Assembly: GCA_010645155.1 (NCBI GenBank)
Contig: JAAGOF010000070.1
Location: 440,982 to 504,981 of the forward strand
DNA length: 64,000 bases
Reading direction: 5' to 3'
From: Tigriopus japonicus
Lineage: Eukaryota; Arthropoda; Copepoda; Harpacticoida; Harpacticidae
Positions 12,401 through 22,850 of the stretch are shown piece by piece (within the stretch, counting starts at the first letter, position 1; every line of letters starts with the position of its first letter). The position numbers and the translations under genes are program-made. Under the pieces are notes generated by a model that was not told the origin of the DNA, did not search any database, and saw nothing but the letters and a program-made list of their open reading frames with translations.

Positions 12401-13076
12401 GTAGCATTATATGGGATCGCCAAGAAGAGCTAGCACCGGATTTGGTGGATCCGAAACTCGACGAGTTTCGCCCTAATTGCGAGAAATTATCCCAATCGCG
12501 ATTGGGCCCAGGAGACTCGGGGTTTCTGGCCATCCATTGAGCTGGGTTCACTTTCCTTGGAGGCAACGGGGGTGGTCCATTTTCACTTGTAGGGAAAGGT
12601 AAGCCCAACTGATGCGTGGGACAGTGTTGGCCAAAATCTGACTTGAGCTTGACCCCAATTTGGGGCGACGGCGTAATATTCACTCCTCGATCAAAACTAC
12701 CCAAAAACGTAGATGATGACGGATGAGGCGATGGGCTAATCACTCCACTATCTTGAGATAAATTGTGGAAATCTAACGAAGATCCTTGGAGGCTGCTTCG
12801 ATTCGTACCAGTTGCATTTGATTGGAGGCTTGCTGTCCGCTGAAGACGAATCGGTGGCTGAGCAGAATTGGTAGAGTGCATTTGGTGGGCGAATCCGAAG
12901 GAGGAAGTGGGTGGTAGATGGGCGTGAGCCTGGCAATGGCTTTGGTTCTCCAAGCCGATGACATCTTGGGAATATCTCTCAATTGGGGAGCTTGGGTACG
13001 ATGAACCGACCGACGATGGTTGCTCTCGATAGTAATAATGGTTGGGAATGCCATGCGGTTGTTTCGGAGGACTCAT
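9453..13076 (-). CDS. 1207-aa disordered protein with C-terminal membrane anchor
   Basis: I do not recognise the family. A single uninterrupted frame of 1207 codons runs from ATG at 13076 to TAA at 9453. Most of it is low-complexity Ser/Pro/Asn/Gln sequence expected to be disordered. Proline motifs that could bind SH3 or WW domains occur early (PPPLPPRK, then PPPPPPRDPRRR). Four copies of DDxx[YF]R start near residues 678 (DDMLYRVIR), 739 (DDVQYRKIR), 782 (DDKKYRSTF) and 800 (DDLAFRNLR). An acidic, coiled-coil-like stretch (SLIENMRESEREME, SDELTEEIDKLEQNL) precedes about 45 hydrophobic residues at the extreme C-terminus (from LVIAFYFALVCC), typical of a tail-anchored or hairpin membrane protein facing the cytosol. 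The lack of introns over 3.6 kb contrasts with the other host genes; 5' non-coding exons may lie upstream. A cytosolic scaffold at an internal membrane is inference. Confidence 0.8.
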   Translation of the reverse strand: MSPPKQPHGIPNHYYYREQPSSVGSSYPSSPIERYSQDVIGLENQSHCQAHAHLPPTSSFGFAHQMHSTNSAQPPIRLQRTASLQSNATGTNRSSLQGSSLDFHNLSQDSGVISPSPHPSSSTFLGSFDRGVNITPSPQIGVKLKSDFGQHCPTHQLGLPFPTSENGPPPLPPRKVNPAQWMARNPESPGPNRDWDNFSQLGRNSSSFGSTKSGASSSWRSHIMLRAENQRLSLLGTSGGSSSSDETEDITHNVTIEACYPMQRAQLEQWHGSPLTVKPVGIDKPPPPPPRDPRRRLQVIKGLPRPDLSRPVSFSFETQQNNWINGEKTKQNGNVNDPRLRPWHRSSSEQNIAPIEMNVDLSPPLPPAHFGDEFDIQPRSRRPVQLQKSLPPKMAFDEFDNANHFHRSQPSLLNLPPMQNPPAEYWKSPPPMNSTNYLMHEKTRMVLSDQSRDASPQRPLRKKQAMSESKKRVLRSQDSVLHSSSLVATSSSSMEKCGKSSPSSISSRDSGCSEPKSVSNRESRPLSAVWEKHESLDKENSPPVKELSPPRSFAHDPGFSTKNRRSKFREALNELEDVISGIQKDQDLLDRAERRDLPTAHQELIAQARERFQVPSEENSRLDDDSNELFSDMDNFMNWNTSSSFENLPSLSGSPVPMRPRSRTPASRRSGVIDKKTDDMLYRVIRPNNRPLPEVANPISKVNFSYLENTPGLNPATCTNNAITGSELSFYRPEPDTHVDDVQYRKIRHANANAISDPQSKFGIPKEEVLPCSERDYLHAVPDDKKYRSTFNAMRNPDLVKDDLAFRNLRKDSNHSEPSALGIVKDPNVEDKVHSCWLHRRLESEYKDEVDPNEMTPYVFYPKKNQNLLKALSEQIAQVIRKQSHSSSAQGDPNEVVFSYEDLRDPEIMKAVKQSLDIQESEEDILREEQEKLEWKGKNVFDLLTSNIDEILQRKRIKNQTRQFPDSTTKVDHLPLVSNEAGSKEKQDSPEESSGSVQMPDVIVQHCVLEHSPAVHACFQKKLGDFPKEDEDQSKSTEEHMSDLPLSLRLSSLKNSKEPPKLKLLSLIENMRESEREMERAASHSDELTEEIDKLEQNLADRNPSQPEDDRPRVEEDDNDASTSKREETQASGKSRCDPELSKHDDTTDWSCCSQANSLLEHPGLVIAFYFALVCCGLVPGGLVLASMNFLVLLVMVLALFMSLTAP

Positions 13077-16000
13077 AGTTATTCGCGCTTAATCCTGGTG
13101 AGGGATTTCGAATGCTTTCTCACGCATAATTCTGACTTCTACTTCATCGTTGTGACAACTAATGATGTCGACTGAATGGTTGAGTGGTTGCACACACGCA
13201 CAATCACCAACACGGAATTCACCTTGAAGATTTATGGATTCCCTCTCTACAGCTCTTGAGATAACTTATCGACGATTGGTGTGCCTATGTGGAGTCAGTC
13301 CTCTCTATTTCGCTTTTCCTTTCATTGCCAAACCACAGCAAATCATTGGAACATTGACGCTTTTAGCGTAGACGACCATCACTCTGAGATAATAACACCG
13401 AAGACATTGGCCGTTCTCTCTTCCTTTTGATTCAGATTTCGTGACAAGGTTTTCTTTTGGTGATTCTAATAATTCCTCTCTGGTTTTGTTTGCGGTTTCT
13501 GGAAGTCCTTTTCACGTGTGGTCTCGTAATAATGCCTTGATCCTCTTTCTCCTAAGGCCCTCTTCTAGATTGCATCCGAAACAATTTCCTCGTCTTCATC
13601 CAATTCAGCCGGCGTGACAAGGTTTGGAAGCAATTTTTCCGGGGATTTCTTGGTCGAATTCCAAGCTTTGGAGGATGGCAACGACGTGGAGGAGGGGGAG
13701 GATGACAAAGCCACTTCCGCCAAAAGCCAACGACAATCTACGAAGATCATTGGGCTTCGGCGTCTTTCTTCTTGATCCTGAAATTGATAACAGAAAGAAA
13801 CTTGATAAGCATTCCAGCCAACTAACTCGTACTCAACAGCGTCGCTTGTAGCGATTGTGTAAACCTTAAAGCGTTCGGTTTGTCAGTTTAATAATTGAAT
13901 TATATCACGAGTGATTTATAATATCTCAACAAACTCTCATCAAGTCTTGAAGTCAAAGCTAATTTAGTAGTGTAAGGCGATAGAGTGCATCCAAAACGAA
14001 ACGAAAGAGGTAAAGTTTCATGGGTCTTCCGGGTAGAAAGTGGAACGGACATCTCGAGTGGGGTGCTTCATAGTCAGATCAGATCTACGGGAAGTTCATT
14101 TGCTTCTCAAAAACATGTCATGCGACAAACACATGCAGAACATTCCAATCCGGAGGAGCTGTTATTTAATGTTGTCGTGGCTGTTGCACATGATGAAGAC
14201 AAGTCTGACGGGCAAGCTACGTTGGGCAATAAAATAGCAACTTCTTACCCAATGGGTTTCGAAAACTGAGAGCGAGATGTTTTATGTTGTCATGAGCTCA
14301 CGATACTTTTTCTTGCCTGCTTGCTTCAAATTTCGGAGTGAACTGTTTTTTCCAGGTCCTCTGACCCTCTTCTCGGCGTCGCTCAGAGAAGAAACGGGCC
14401 AAGAAACACAACTGATGAAGGAGTAAAAAATAACAAAAAAAAGATCTAGTGCCTTGTTTCAACACGACCCAGCACAAATTCAGGCGAAAACAGAGCTTGT
14501 GAGAGAGCGAAAGAAAGAAAGGCCAGAGTGAACACGAAACGATCTCAAGAGAAACTCGCTTACATTTCCATAGAGACACACGCAAAGAGCGATCAAGCGA
14601 GAGAGAATGTCCGAATGTAGTTCATCACCGAGGTAGGCACAGTATGTAGTAGTGGTCTGTCCACTTCGGATCACCGCAGCCGCAATTCACTTTCCGGGCC
14701 TCCATCTACAACATTTCGTCATATCGATTTCATAGTGGTTGGTCATGAATGTCGTCTAGCTAATGAAAAAATGAGACCTTTAGAGCACGGTTTGGCCGAG
14801 AAACTCACGAATGGAGCGAGTACAGTTGTTCTGTATATTAGAGAGCTGAAGCATTCCAAGTTATTTTTTTCTGGCCAGAACTTGATCGTTTGCAGAGAAA
14901 TGATCAAATGGAAACACACCACAGACAATGGATGCAATGCAAAGATATTATCATAATTACGCAGCTGCTGAAACTACACATGAACCACATGTTGAACGAC
15001 ACAGTCAATTCCTTGAGTGATAGCTTTGCACGTTTCATGTTTGAACTTCTGGGAAAAGGCAACATGAACATCTCTTTAAATGCCAACATCTGACTTGAAG
15101 ACTCACTTGAGTTCATGGGGAAAGAGGGGCCACACGAAATATTGGAAAACGACACTAATCTTTGGGAAGGCTGTAGAGCCTTTTCGTGGAACAGAAGGCT
15201 CTCTCATGCCTGAGGATCTTGTTCTCAAAGCTTTCCCTCTGTTGACGAAAGTTGGCAGGTGTTCATTTCAGAGTCTAACTTTAACAACAAAACTTGCCGA
15301 GAAGTGCCGAGAACAAACGAAATGCAGTAATTTGATCGATTCAAGCTAGTTCAAAGTTTTGGCGATGAGAGCGCATTCTCAAGATTTGAGAATGAAAACC
15401 CACATTGAAGCTCATCCACCCCAAGTTGCATGTGTAATCGGAATCCATTTCTCTTTCCCAAGAAGCATCAATTACCTCTCGATCACATTGGATTAAGCAA
15501 CTCCGTCCTGATTCTGATTTTGAGATTCGATTTCGATTTGATTTCCGAACTGACTCATGAGTATTGTAGATTAGGGATAGCGTTCAGCTTCTTGACACCT
15601 GGCATATCATTATCCGTGAACCTGCTATCGTAACCATTTGCTGACTGCTTACTTGGCCCCAAGAGTTCAATTGCCTAGCGGGATTGTTTGACTTCATTGA
15701 ATGAAGGCTCAAGTCTTGTGAGCAAACACCAAAGGGAATTACAAGATTCGAACGGTTCTTGTTTTGCATCTTAAATACTCCCAGGTTGAGCACATGGGGC
15801 GGCTCAAACTTCTTTTGCCTGATGACGATGACGACGATGATCATCATCCCTATGTGTGCCGTGCCACCAACCATATTCTAGAAACGTTAAATGGTACGAA
15901 ACATACCCACACGACCGACCAAAAACGAGCCTTGTGTGCGTAACTGTACATATCAACAGCCAAAGTGGTCATCCACCAACACCGTGGCTCAAGGCAACCC

Positions 16001-17219
16001 ACTCAGTAGATGGGTAGCTTTAAAGCACTCTTGGAAAGATCGCTGCAAAATGTGAACTCAACAGAAAAAAGATCACGTTTAAGAAGGGCAGTTTGACCTC
16101 TGATACTCTAATAGTCAACATGCAAAGGTGGTGAGTGTTACAGCCTTGCACAAGTGTTTTCATATTTGTTTAGCCGTACCTCTTTGTCTTATATCATGAT
16201 TGCTGGTTAGCTGATAAGCCCTCAACAAATGGAAGTTTACCCGGCTGGTGGCAATCCCATTTCGGTACTGTGATCCATGAAGGGCTTTGTTATGTGGGCC
16301 GATCCTTGACGCAATCCTTGAGAGGAAGATCAACAACTAGTTGCCCAATGTTTCCTTCTCTAATACGGCGAGTCAATACGAATCATGACTGGATAGATGA
16401 GGCATGCCTATCTCAAACTGACTGACACGCATAAAGACTTCCAAGAGAGAGAGATGGGCCCACAAAGATGCCCTTGGCATTCTACCACTAACAACAAGTT
16501 GGGACAAATCTGATAAAAGACCCGATCGTTTGGCTCCCGGCATAATCATCGGCTATTTTAAGAAGATTTTTTCCCTCTCTCTCAAAAGAGAAAATACATC
16601 ATGCACGTTCAGTTCGTGAGTGTTATAAAGTAGCCAGGCAGGAATGTGTCAATCATAATTACTAGGCCTAGGCCAAAATGGAGCGGAAGTCCTCACATTA
16701 CGTAAGTTCCAAAAGGGACTTGAATCTCAAAAATTCCAAATTACCTGTACTCGCAGGCATTATTCCGCCACGGTCTTTTGTCACAGGTGTTTCAATTCTG
16801 AACATAACCGAGCAGTAAGCAACATGGAACTTTTTTTAAACATTATACGAGTTTACAGATAAAGTTGAAATGCGATTTGTACACAATCTCCTCTCCCACT
16901 TCGCTTTATTGGGATTATCACGAGCTGATCGGACCCATCTCTTTCATCGTCATCTCCACATTTATATCTAATCTGTGTGTATCTTTTCTTGATGAGAATA
17001 GAAGAATATGCGCCTAGGACGAGCAAGCTTCAATCCTCAATATTTTACTCCACCTCCCTGAAATACAGGTAGTACGCTGACAGTGTATAAATGTAAAATG
17101 ATGCTTGATCAGGTTTTGATCTTTGAAAGCCACTCCATCCATCCAATTATTGTATATGAGTCAGCGTCGAGATTCTAACTCAAGCAAGCGCTTACTACGT
17201 CCATCCAAGCAGGAAGAAA
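13077..17219. other. upstream non-coding region of the 1207-aa gene
   Basis: No convincing gene. The sequence is less AT-rich than the flanking deserts and may hold the promoter and 5' UTR exons of the minus-strand gene. One weak candidate exon (minus, about 13783-13565) has a good acceptor (TCAATTTCAG) and a frame ending DEDEEIVSDAI then stop, but no partner exon was found. Confidence 0.35.
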
Positions 17220-17464
17220 GGTCGGTTGTTGAGGTAGTTTGGAAGTATAGTAGAAGCATACTTAGAAACCCCCCAAAAAAGCACATGAGACGGAGTAGAA
17301 ATAATCATGCTCGATCAAGTTTCGCTACAAAAGCTGCGTTTTTCAATCGCAGCTTTTGTAACGAAACTTGACCGAGCATGGTTACTTCCACTTCGCCTCG
17401 TGTGCTTCTTTCATGCTTCTAGATATGCTTCTATTATACTTCAAAACTACCTCAACAACCGACC
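17220..17464. repeat. near-perfect 245-bp hairpin (119/117-bp arms)
   Basis: The left arm is 17220-17338 (GGTCGGTTGTTGAGGTAGTT to ACAAAAGCTGCG). The 9-nt loop is 17339-17347 (TTTTTCAAT). The right arm 17348-17464 is the reverse complement (CGCAGCTTTTGTAACGAAAC to ACTACCTCAACAACCGACC) with only scattered mismatches and small indels. Transcribed, it would fold into one long double-stranded stem. It has no coding potential. The sharply defined ends suggest a foldback or MITE-type element, but no clear target duplication is seen. Confidence 0.85.
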
Positions 17465-20100
17465 TATATACGTTAAGTATATCCATCGTAGCGAAAGATT
17501 GTCAATGCCAATCCTGGGTGAACGACGACATAATGTGAAGATCGTTCTGGATCACGAATCGTCCGAGTCGTTTCGTCCATTAACACTAACTAGTCCACGA
17601 ATAGCTCCTTTTTGTTCATGAGAGCAAACTTTGAAATCGTCCAATAATGAAGATTGCCATTGCTTCCCATGACTTTTTCCCCGACTCGTCTCCGTTTCCC
17701 TGGGATGAAAAACAGAGCCCTCGAGGCACACAAGCAACCAACGAACCAAAGATGGCTCTGGAAGATCCTCCACGAGCATTTGTGCAGTGGGACGAAACCA
17801 AGGATAATATTCAACGAGAATCATAATAATAACAACAGTCAGCTTTGCATTAGGGCTTTAGTTCCATACAAAATGTGGACCCTCATGCGGGACGAATCAT
17901 TGTTTCGAGTGCCAAGAGTTGCCAACATGGAGATGCTTCAATGCGTTTCTACGAATAGTAATTCATTTGACAGATTATTACGAGTGAACACATCACAAAG
18001 TGCTGATTCGAGGATTACACTAATCCACACTCAAAATATGTGCAATCATGATGGACATCCCAACATTCCAAGAAATCTGTGCTGATTAGGAATTCTTGAT
18101 TAAACGTTGGAAGTTGGAAGCGCAACTCTCAAGACGTCAAATTTCAATCAGTTCGTCGAGTGGCAATTTCAATTTCGATTTGACGATCAAGAGTTGTCTT
18201 GATCGTGTCCACAATGGATTGCTATGGTGAGAGGAGTGGTTCAACCACGTCGATCAGAGGTCCATCCTAACACCATTGCCATCATAAAATAATCCTTCCG
18301 CGGAGTTGTGGTTAAATGTAAATAAGTGATTGGAAGGGAAAAGTCGCCTTCCACATTGAGAATTGACGACGAGGACGAGAAAATCCTCCAAAAGGTGTTC
18401 TTTTTGTATGGTTCATGAAATGTGTGTGACTTGAGTTTAAGCATGCATGCATGCAATTCTATTCAGCGATGGTTAATCCAGAGGAGCAAACAAGAGAAAG
18501 AGAAAGAAGCCAAACAATTATTTCTTTTGAATAAAGACAAAAAAAAAAAAATCAGCTTTCCGCTAATTTAAATACAGAGCAGTCACGTGTTGTTCCACAA
18601 GCAATAATTTGAAGCATTTTTTGGGAGCTAAACCTGACAAGAGCCACAAGAACTTTGTCATTTCAAGCACTTTCCGTGGCCTAAATAATCCTCGTCTCAA
18701 GCCGACAACTGCTGTTCAAAAGGACTTGGTCCAATCAAAGAGACGTTTAATTGAAGTGTGGAGATGGTCAAATAAGAGGGAAAAAACGAGACCATGAAAA
18801 GTAGCTAAACCATCCGTTTTAGATCACGCTTGTCATCACTTGAAGATTTCTCCTATTCAATGCTGATTGAAGTGCTAATCTCGGTCAATAGGACACGGAT
18901 ATGATTCGGAATTTGTGTCCAATTTAGTCTAGTGAACATGGACCATTACTACATTCATTCCGGGATGGTTGGTAAGCGCAATTAGAATCAGCAGGGGACA
19001 TGCCAAAGCGCGACAAAAATTCCTTGAGGGTTGCGAAACTTGGCATGATCCAACGAGGCGTCAAGGGCAACAAGCTCACATGGATGCAAACGAATCTGAC
19101 CATATAGTAATGCAATCTCACCCCTGTATGCAGATGCAAATTAGCCAATTTCTTGGTAAAGGCTAAGCCATTGGTCAGTGTTGATCAGTGTTTTCTTCCG
19201 TTCAAACCTCACTCATTTCACCGAATTGTTGATGCCACACCTGTGACAGCCAGTCTGGCTGTCTGAAATTCAAAGCTGCTTGAAACTCAACTGGAAGTGG
19301 GCGGTGGGCCAGGCCAATGAATTGACCTCTGACGTCTTTTAGTTAGTTGTCTTCCTTGTCTGATGATCTTCTGTTGGGCTTCTTGAATGTGCAGAGTCCG
19401 GTCTAACCCCCCAAACACATCAGAACCCTGCTCTCAACATGCAACAACTGACTGAAACTCTGAAATATTCCCGGTAGGACCCGCTCGCTCTCCCTGAACC
19501 TGCCTCTTCAAACCGTCCTTCCACAAATGTTAGCTCTTCACCCAGTCCGTGAGGAGGGTGCGGAACTTAGACTTAGTCCCCGGCCTGCAAACGCATCGTT
19601 GAAACCCCGGACGGACCAACAAGTGTCTCCACTGCCTCATGTTAAGCACCTGCTCATGTTCGTTCTTCTCCCCCACATTTCAACTATCCCACCAGAGGGG
19701 GTAATATTTCTGGCTCTTAGGAGATTTGGCGGTAAATGAAACATAACCATCTCTGTGCAAATACTGGTAGAAAAGAATTAGAAGAGTCATAGACCTAAAT
19801 ATAGGAAATGACATACCCAGTAAACCCAAAAGAAACATTTCCATCTCGGAGATTTAAGAAGAAATTTTTCCAGCTGGCTTTCTAAGGTCAACATTTCTGT
19901 CCATAATTTTCTGTTTAGGTAAAGAAAAGTGTATCCTAAGTCCGTTGCATCAAATTGATCAATAAGAGCGGAATACTGACATATAAAATGAACATTACCA
20001 AATAAATGGATGAAGCTAAGATTTCTAGATAATTCTAGTGCAAGAGTGTGGTCATAAAGTGCGCCATCTAGTGGATTTCATACTGCAATAGGTCGCACTT
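17465..20100. other. non-coding stretch, nothing recognised
   Basis: No supported gene. There is a small GCAT microsatellite near 18441-18456 and a short palindrome GACAGCCAG/TCTGGCTGTC near 19247. Open frames here lack domain signatures. Confidence 0.4.
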
Positions 20101-20512
20101 CCCATGATTGGGGTGCAGATTTCAGGCAAATAAGGTTTTATGCACAAAAACATGTTTATTTGCTATTTGCTAGCATTTAAAGTTCATTTGCCATTTTTTA
20201 TTTTATTTGCCATTTTTAGGCAATTAGATGCAAAATTTGTCGTTTTTTGGGCAGATCAATCCAAAAATTGTCCATTTTGTTCAAAAATAGGGAAAACATT
20301 TTTTGGCCCAAAATTTTTTGTTTCAAAGATATATTGATTTTTCAACGAAAATATACAAAACATACAACGAAAAAAAAATATACAACGAAATAACAAAAAT
20401 ATTTTCTCTTAAATGCTCATATACTTGCATTCCACTTTATTGTTGGTGAAACATATAAAATTTTTAAAATTAGTGGCCAGTTATGCTATATTTTGGTAAA
20501 TTTTCGTGTCTA

Positions 20513-21788
20513 CGGGGAGGGGCAGAAGTATCCAGACAAAACTTGGATGACGTATATCTCCTAAAGCAAGTGGAATATTTTTATTTCCCGCGTTTTTCTG
20601 GTTTGACCAAAAACCGGTTTTGAATGTTTGTTAATTTTTTTGTTTAAATCCGGAAATATGAAGCCCCAGTAACAAAAGCGTAAAGTGATTGCTGAATTGC
20701 TCTCGGCCGGCAACGACGCCAGAGCCATCATCAAGTCAACCAAGTACCCAGGGCCACCGTCTACGAGGTCGTGAAGAGGCTGCAGTCTAGCCGGGGGACA
20801 GGCCACGCCCCCTGCGGCCCACACAGTCCACACAAAAAGCGGACCCCCAGATTCTTGGCGGGCCTGAGGAGGTCCATCGAGGCCAACCCAGCTGTGTCCA
20901 TATCAGCCCATGCAGCCAGGCGGTTCGTGAGCAAGAGGACATTGGCCATTGCCGTCAAGGAGGTCCTGAACTTGACCTCCTACGTCAGAGGCAGACGCCA
21001 CCTTCTTACCGAGGAGATGAAGGCCACCAGGCTTGAGAGGGGCAAGAAGTTGCGCAGAATCTGCAAGGTCAATCCGAGGACGGTCAGACTTTTCTCGTCA
21101 ATCTTCACGGTGGATGGCGCGTACAACCCCCAGAACAACCGATGGCTTGCCAAGAACAGAACTGTTGTGCCTCCCATCATGGAGACAAAGAATCCTGCCA
21201 AGATTATGGTCTTTGGCCTCATCAGCAGCGACGGGAAGGTGATGCCAGCCCATGTCTTCCCTCTCAAATTCAGGTTCAACGCCGCCGGGTACGTGGAGCT
21301 TCTAAGGAAGGTCGTGATGCCCTGGCTGGCAACCTTGTACCCACCAGGAACCAAATTCATGTGGATCCAGGACTCTGCTCCGTGTCATGTGTCCAATGTT
21401 TCCATGAACTTTTTGAACAGCAAATTTGACGTGGTGGTCAAGAAAGACGAGTAGCCTTCAAACAGCCCTGACCTCAACCCATGTGACTTCTAGTTGTGGT
21501 CAGAGCTGAGGTGGAAGGTCAACAAGATGCCCCACAACAGCCTGGCGTCTCTGAAGTCATCGGTGAAGCAGAACATGGGCTCCTTCTCCACGGCTGAGGT
21601 CGCCAAAGCCTGCTCGGCCTTTGTCGGCCGCTTGGACGCCGTCATTAAGGCCAACGATGACCATATTGAATAAAAATGTTCTTAATTGTTGTCCAAACTT
21701 TTTTGTTAAATACACAATTGGCTAGAAATAGCTCTTGATGCTGTAAATTATGTTCAAAGTTTTGTCCGGATACTTCTGCCCCACTCTG
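20513..21788 (+). mobile_element. Tc1/mariner element, DD37D-like, nested insertion
   Basis: The element is 1276 bp, flanked by TA dinucleotides (20511-20512 and 21789-21790). Its inverted ends share GGGGCAGAAGTATCC followed by [A/G]GACAAAACTT. The uninterrupted sequence in the 25.98 kb copy of the host element (TTTTCGTGTCTATTTGCC) is the empty site, so TA was duplicated on insertion. The coding interior is markedly more GC-rich than the surrounding DNA. Confidence 0.9.
20659..21673 (+). pseudogene. broken Tc1/mariner transposase
   Basis: An N-terminal helix-turn-helix region (IAELLSAGNDARAIIK, VYEVVKRLQ) and a DDE core are visible: FTVDGAYN (first Asp), WIQDSAPCH (second Asp) and SPDLNPCDF (third acid, Asp). 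Counting the stop position, 37 residues separate the second and third acids, fitting the DD37D (maT-like) group. Damage: a stop at codon 5, a frameshift near 20750 before the VYEVV helix, a TAG at 21452-21454 where the family has Trp before PSNSPDLNP, and a TAG just after CDF. The longest intact piece is 20771-21454. It cannot make a full transposase. Confidence 0.85.
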
Positions 21789-21952
21789 TATTTGCCATTT
21801 TATTTGCCATTTCTGTTGTCAAATTGGACGCTTCTATTTGCCATTTTTGGGGCCTAAAAGGCATGTTTTATTTGCCAGAAATCTGCACCTTTACCCATGA
21901 TACTCAATTACTCATACAGGGTCGGCGGTCAAGGTTTAGATTTCGACATTTT

Positions 21953-22850
21953 TGGTGGGACTATATGATAATAGCGCGGATCAAAAGAGAGTGGGTACAA
22001 AATAGAGCCAATCAAAATAGCGCCACTTCAAAATAGAGCCAAATCATAAGAGAGCGTGACATTTTAGAGCCAATCATAATAGAGTGAATATATAAAATTT
22101 CTTTCAAATATGTATTTTCTGAGGTTAGAGTGAACAAGGTAGCTTTTAAATATTTGAAAGGCTCTTTTTGGGGAAAAATTGTTCCATAGCCTAGATAAAT
22201 TTCTTCATGAAGGTCATTTTCCATAGAAAGAATAGTGCCAACTGTCTCAATTATCTTATCAATGCCAATGGCCCCTTCATGCCCATGGGCTTCAAAAAGA
22301 AAATGTGAAAAATTTAACTTCTGTTCATAACTCGCGCCAAATGTTTTTGAAATTTTCACCACATAAAGTACTAGCACTTGAAGTCGAAATTCAGGAAACA
22401 TTGCAAATACCCTCTGATGACCTAGGCGGATACGTGTAGAACGAGCATGAGCATCAAGATTGGGATTTTGAATCTTGTGATTTTGAAAGTATAAATTGAA
22501 AAAATATTAAAACTTGTATTATTTCTGATAGTCTTATAGCGTCTACACTATGGCTGCCGGCCCTGTTTGTTGGGATTTTCTAACATAAAAAGGAGCCATG
22601 GAAAAAAGCTTTTCCTTATCCTTTTGGGTCTTTTTGAACTCCTTCATCATTGCTACTAATTCACTTGATTTGTCATTTATAATTTTCTCCTCAAGTTAAA
22701 ATTGAGGAATTGAACGAACACTATTTTCGCTCTAATTCAATACACTCTTTTTTGACCTGGCTGTGATTTGATTGACTGTCTTGTGAAGAGGCTCTATTTT
22801 GAATCGGCACTATTTTGATTCGCTCTAATTTCATAGGATCCCATTTTTGG
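21953..22850. mobile_element. ~0.9-kb inverted-repeat element with AAATAGAGC motifs
   Basis: The left end (CTATATGATAATAGCGCGG then ATCAAAAGAGAG) is the approximate inverse of the right end (CTATTTTGATTCGCTC then TAATTTCATAGGATCCC). Subterminal copies of AAATAGAGCC occur in both orientations. A minus-strand frame (22401-22012) contains FGASYEQKLNFSHFLF and HGHEGAIGIDK, not assigned to a family; similar nucleotides recur near 22990-23060. Ends and target duplication are not resolved. Confidence 0.5.

Larger units (their letters stand above)
20109..21893. mobile_element. inverted-repeat element hosting a Tc1/mariner insertion
   Basis: The outer element has imperfect terminal inverted repeats: GGTGCAGATTTCAGGCAAATAA on the left and the complement of GGTGCAGATTTCTGGCAAATAA on the right. 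It is flanked by a perfect 8-bp duplication, CCCATGAT (20101-20108 and 21894-21901). Its interior is AT-rich with repeated TTTGCCATTTT motifs. A second copy at 25722-26095 shares TGCATTCCACTTTATTGTTG and the right end, and shows this element without the mariner. Subtracting the mariner leaves about 0.5 kb. The 8-bp duplication suggests a hAT-like mechanism, although the ends do not begin with CAG. Confidence 0.75.

Noticed and set aside
9578..12936. Many shorter frames on both strands within the 1207-aa gene
   Set aside because: Shadows of a GC-balanced coding region; none has its own start context or domain.
13565..13783. Possible minus-strand terminal exon (DEDEEIVSDAI then stop) after a good acceptor
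   Set aside because: No compatible upstream exon or recognised domain; a competing frame (RRKTPKPNDLRRLSLAFGG) is equally plausible, so I did not annotate it.
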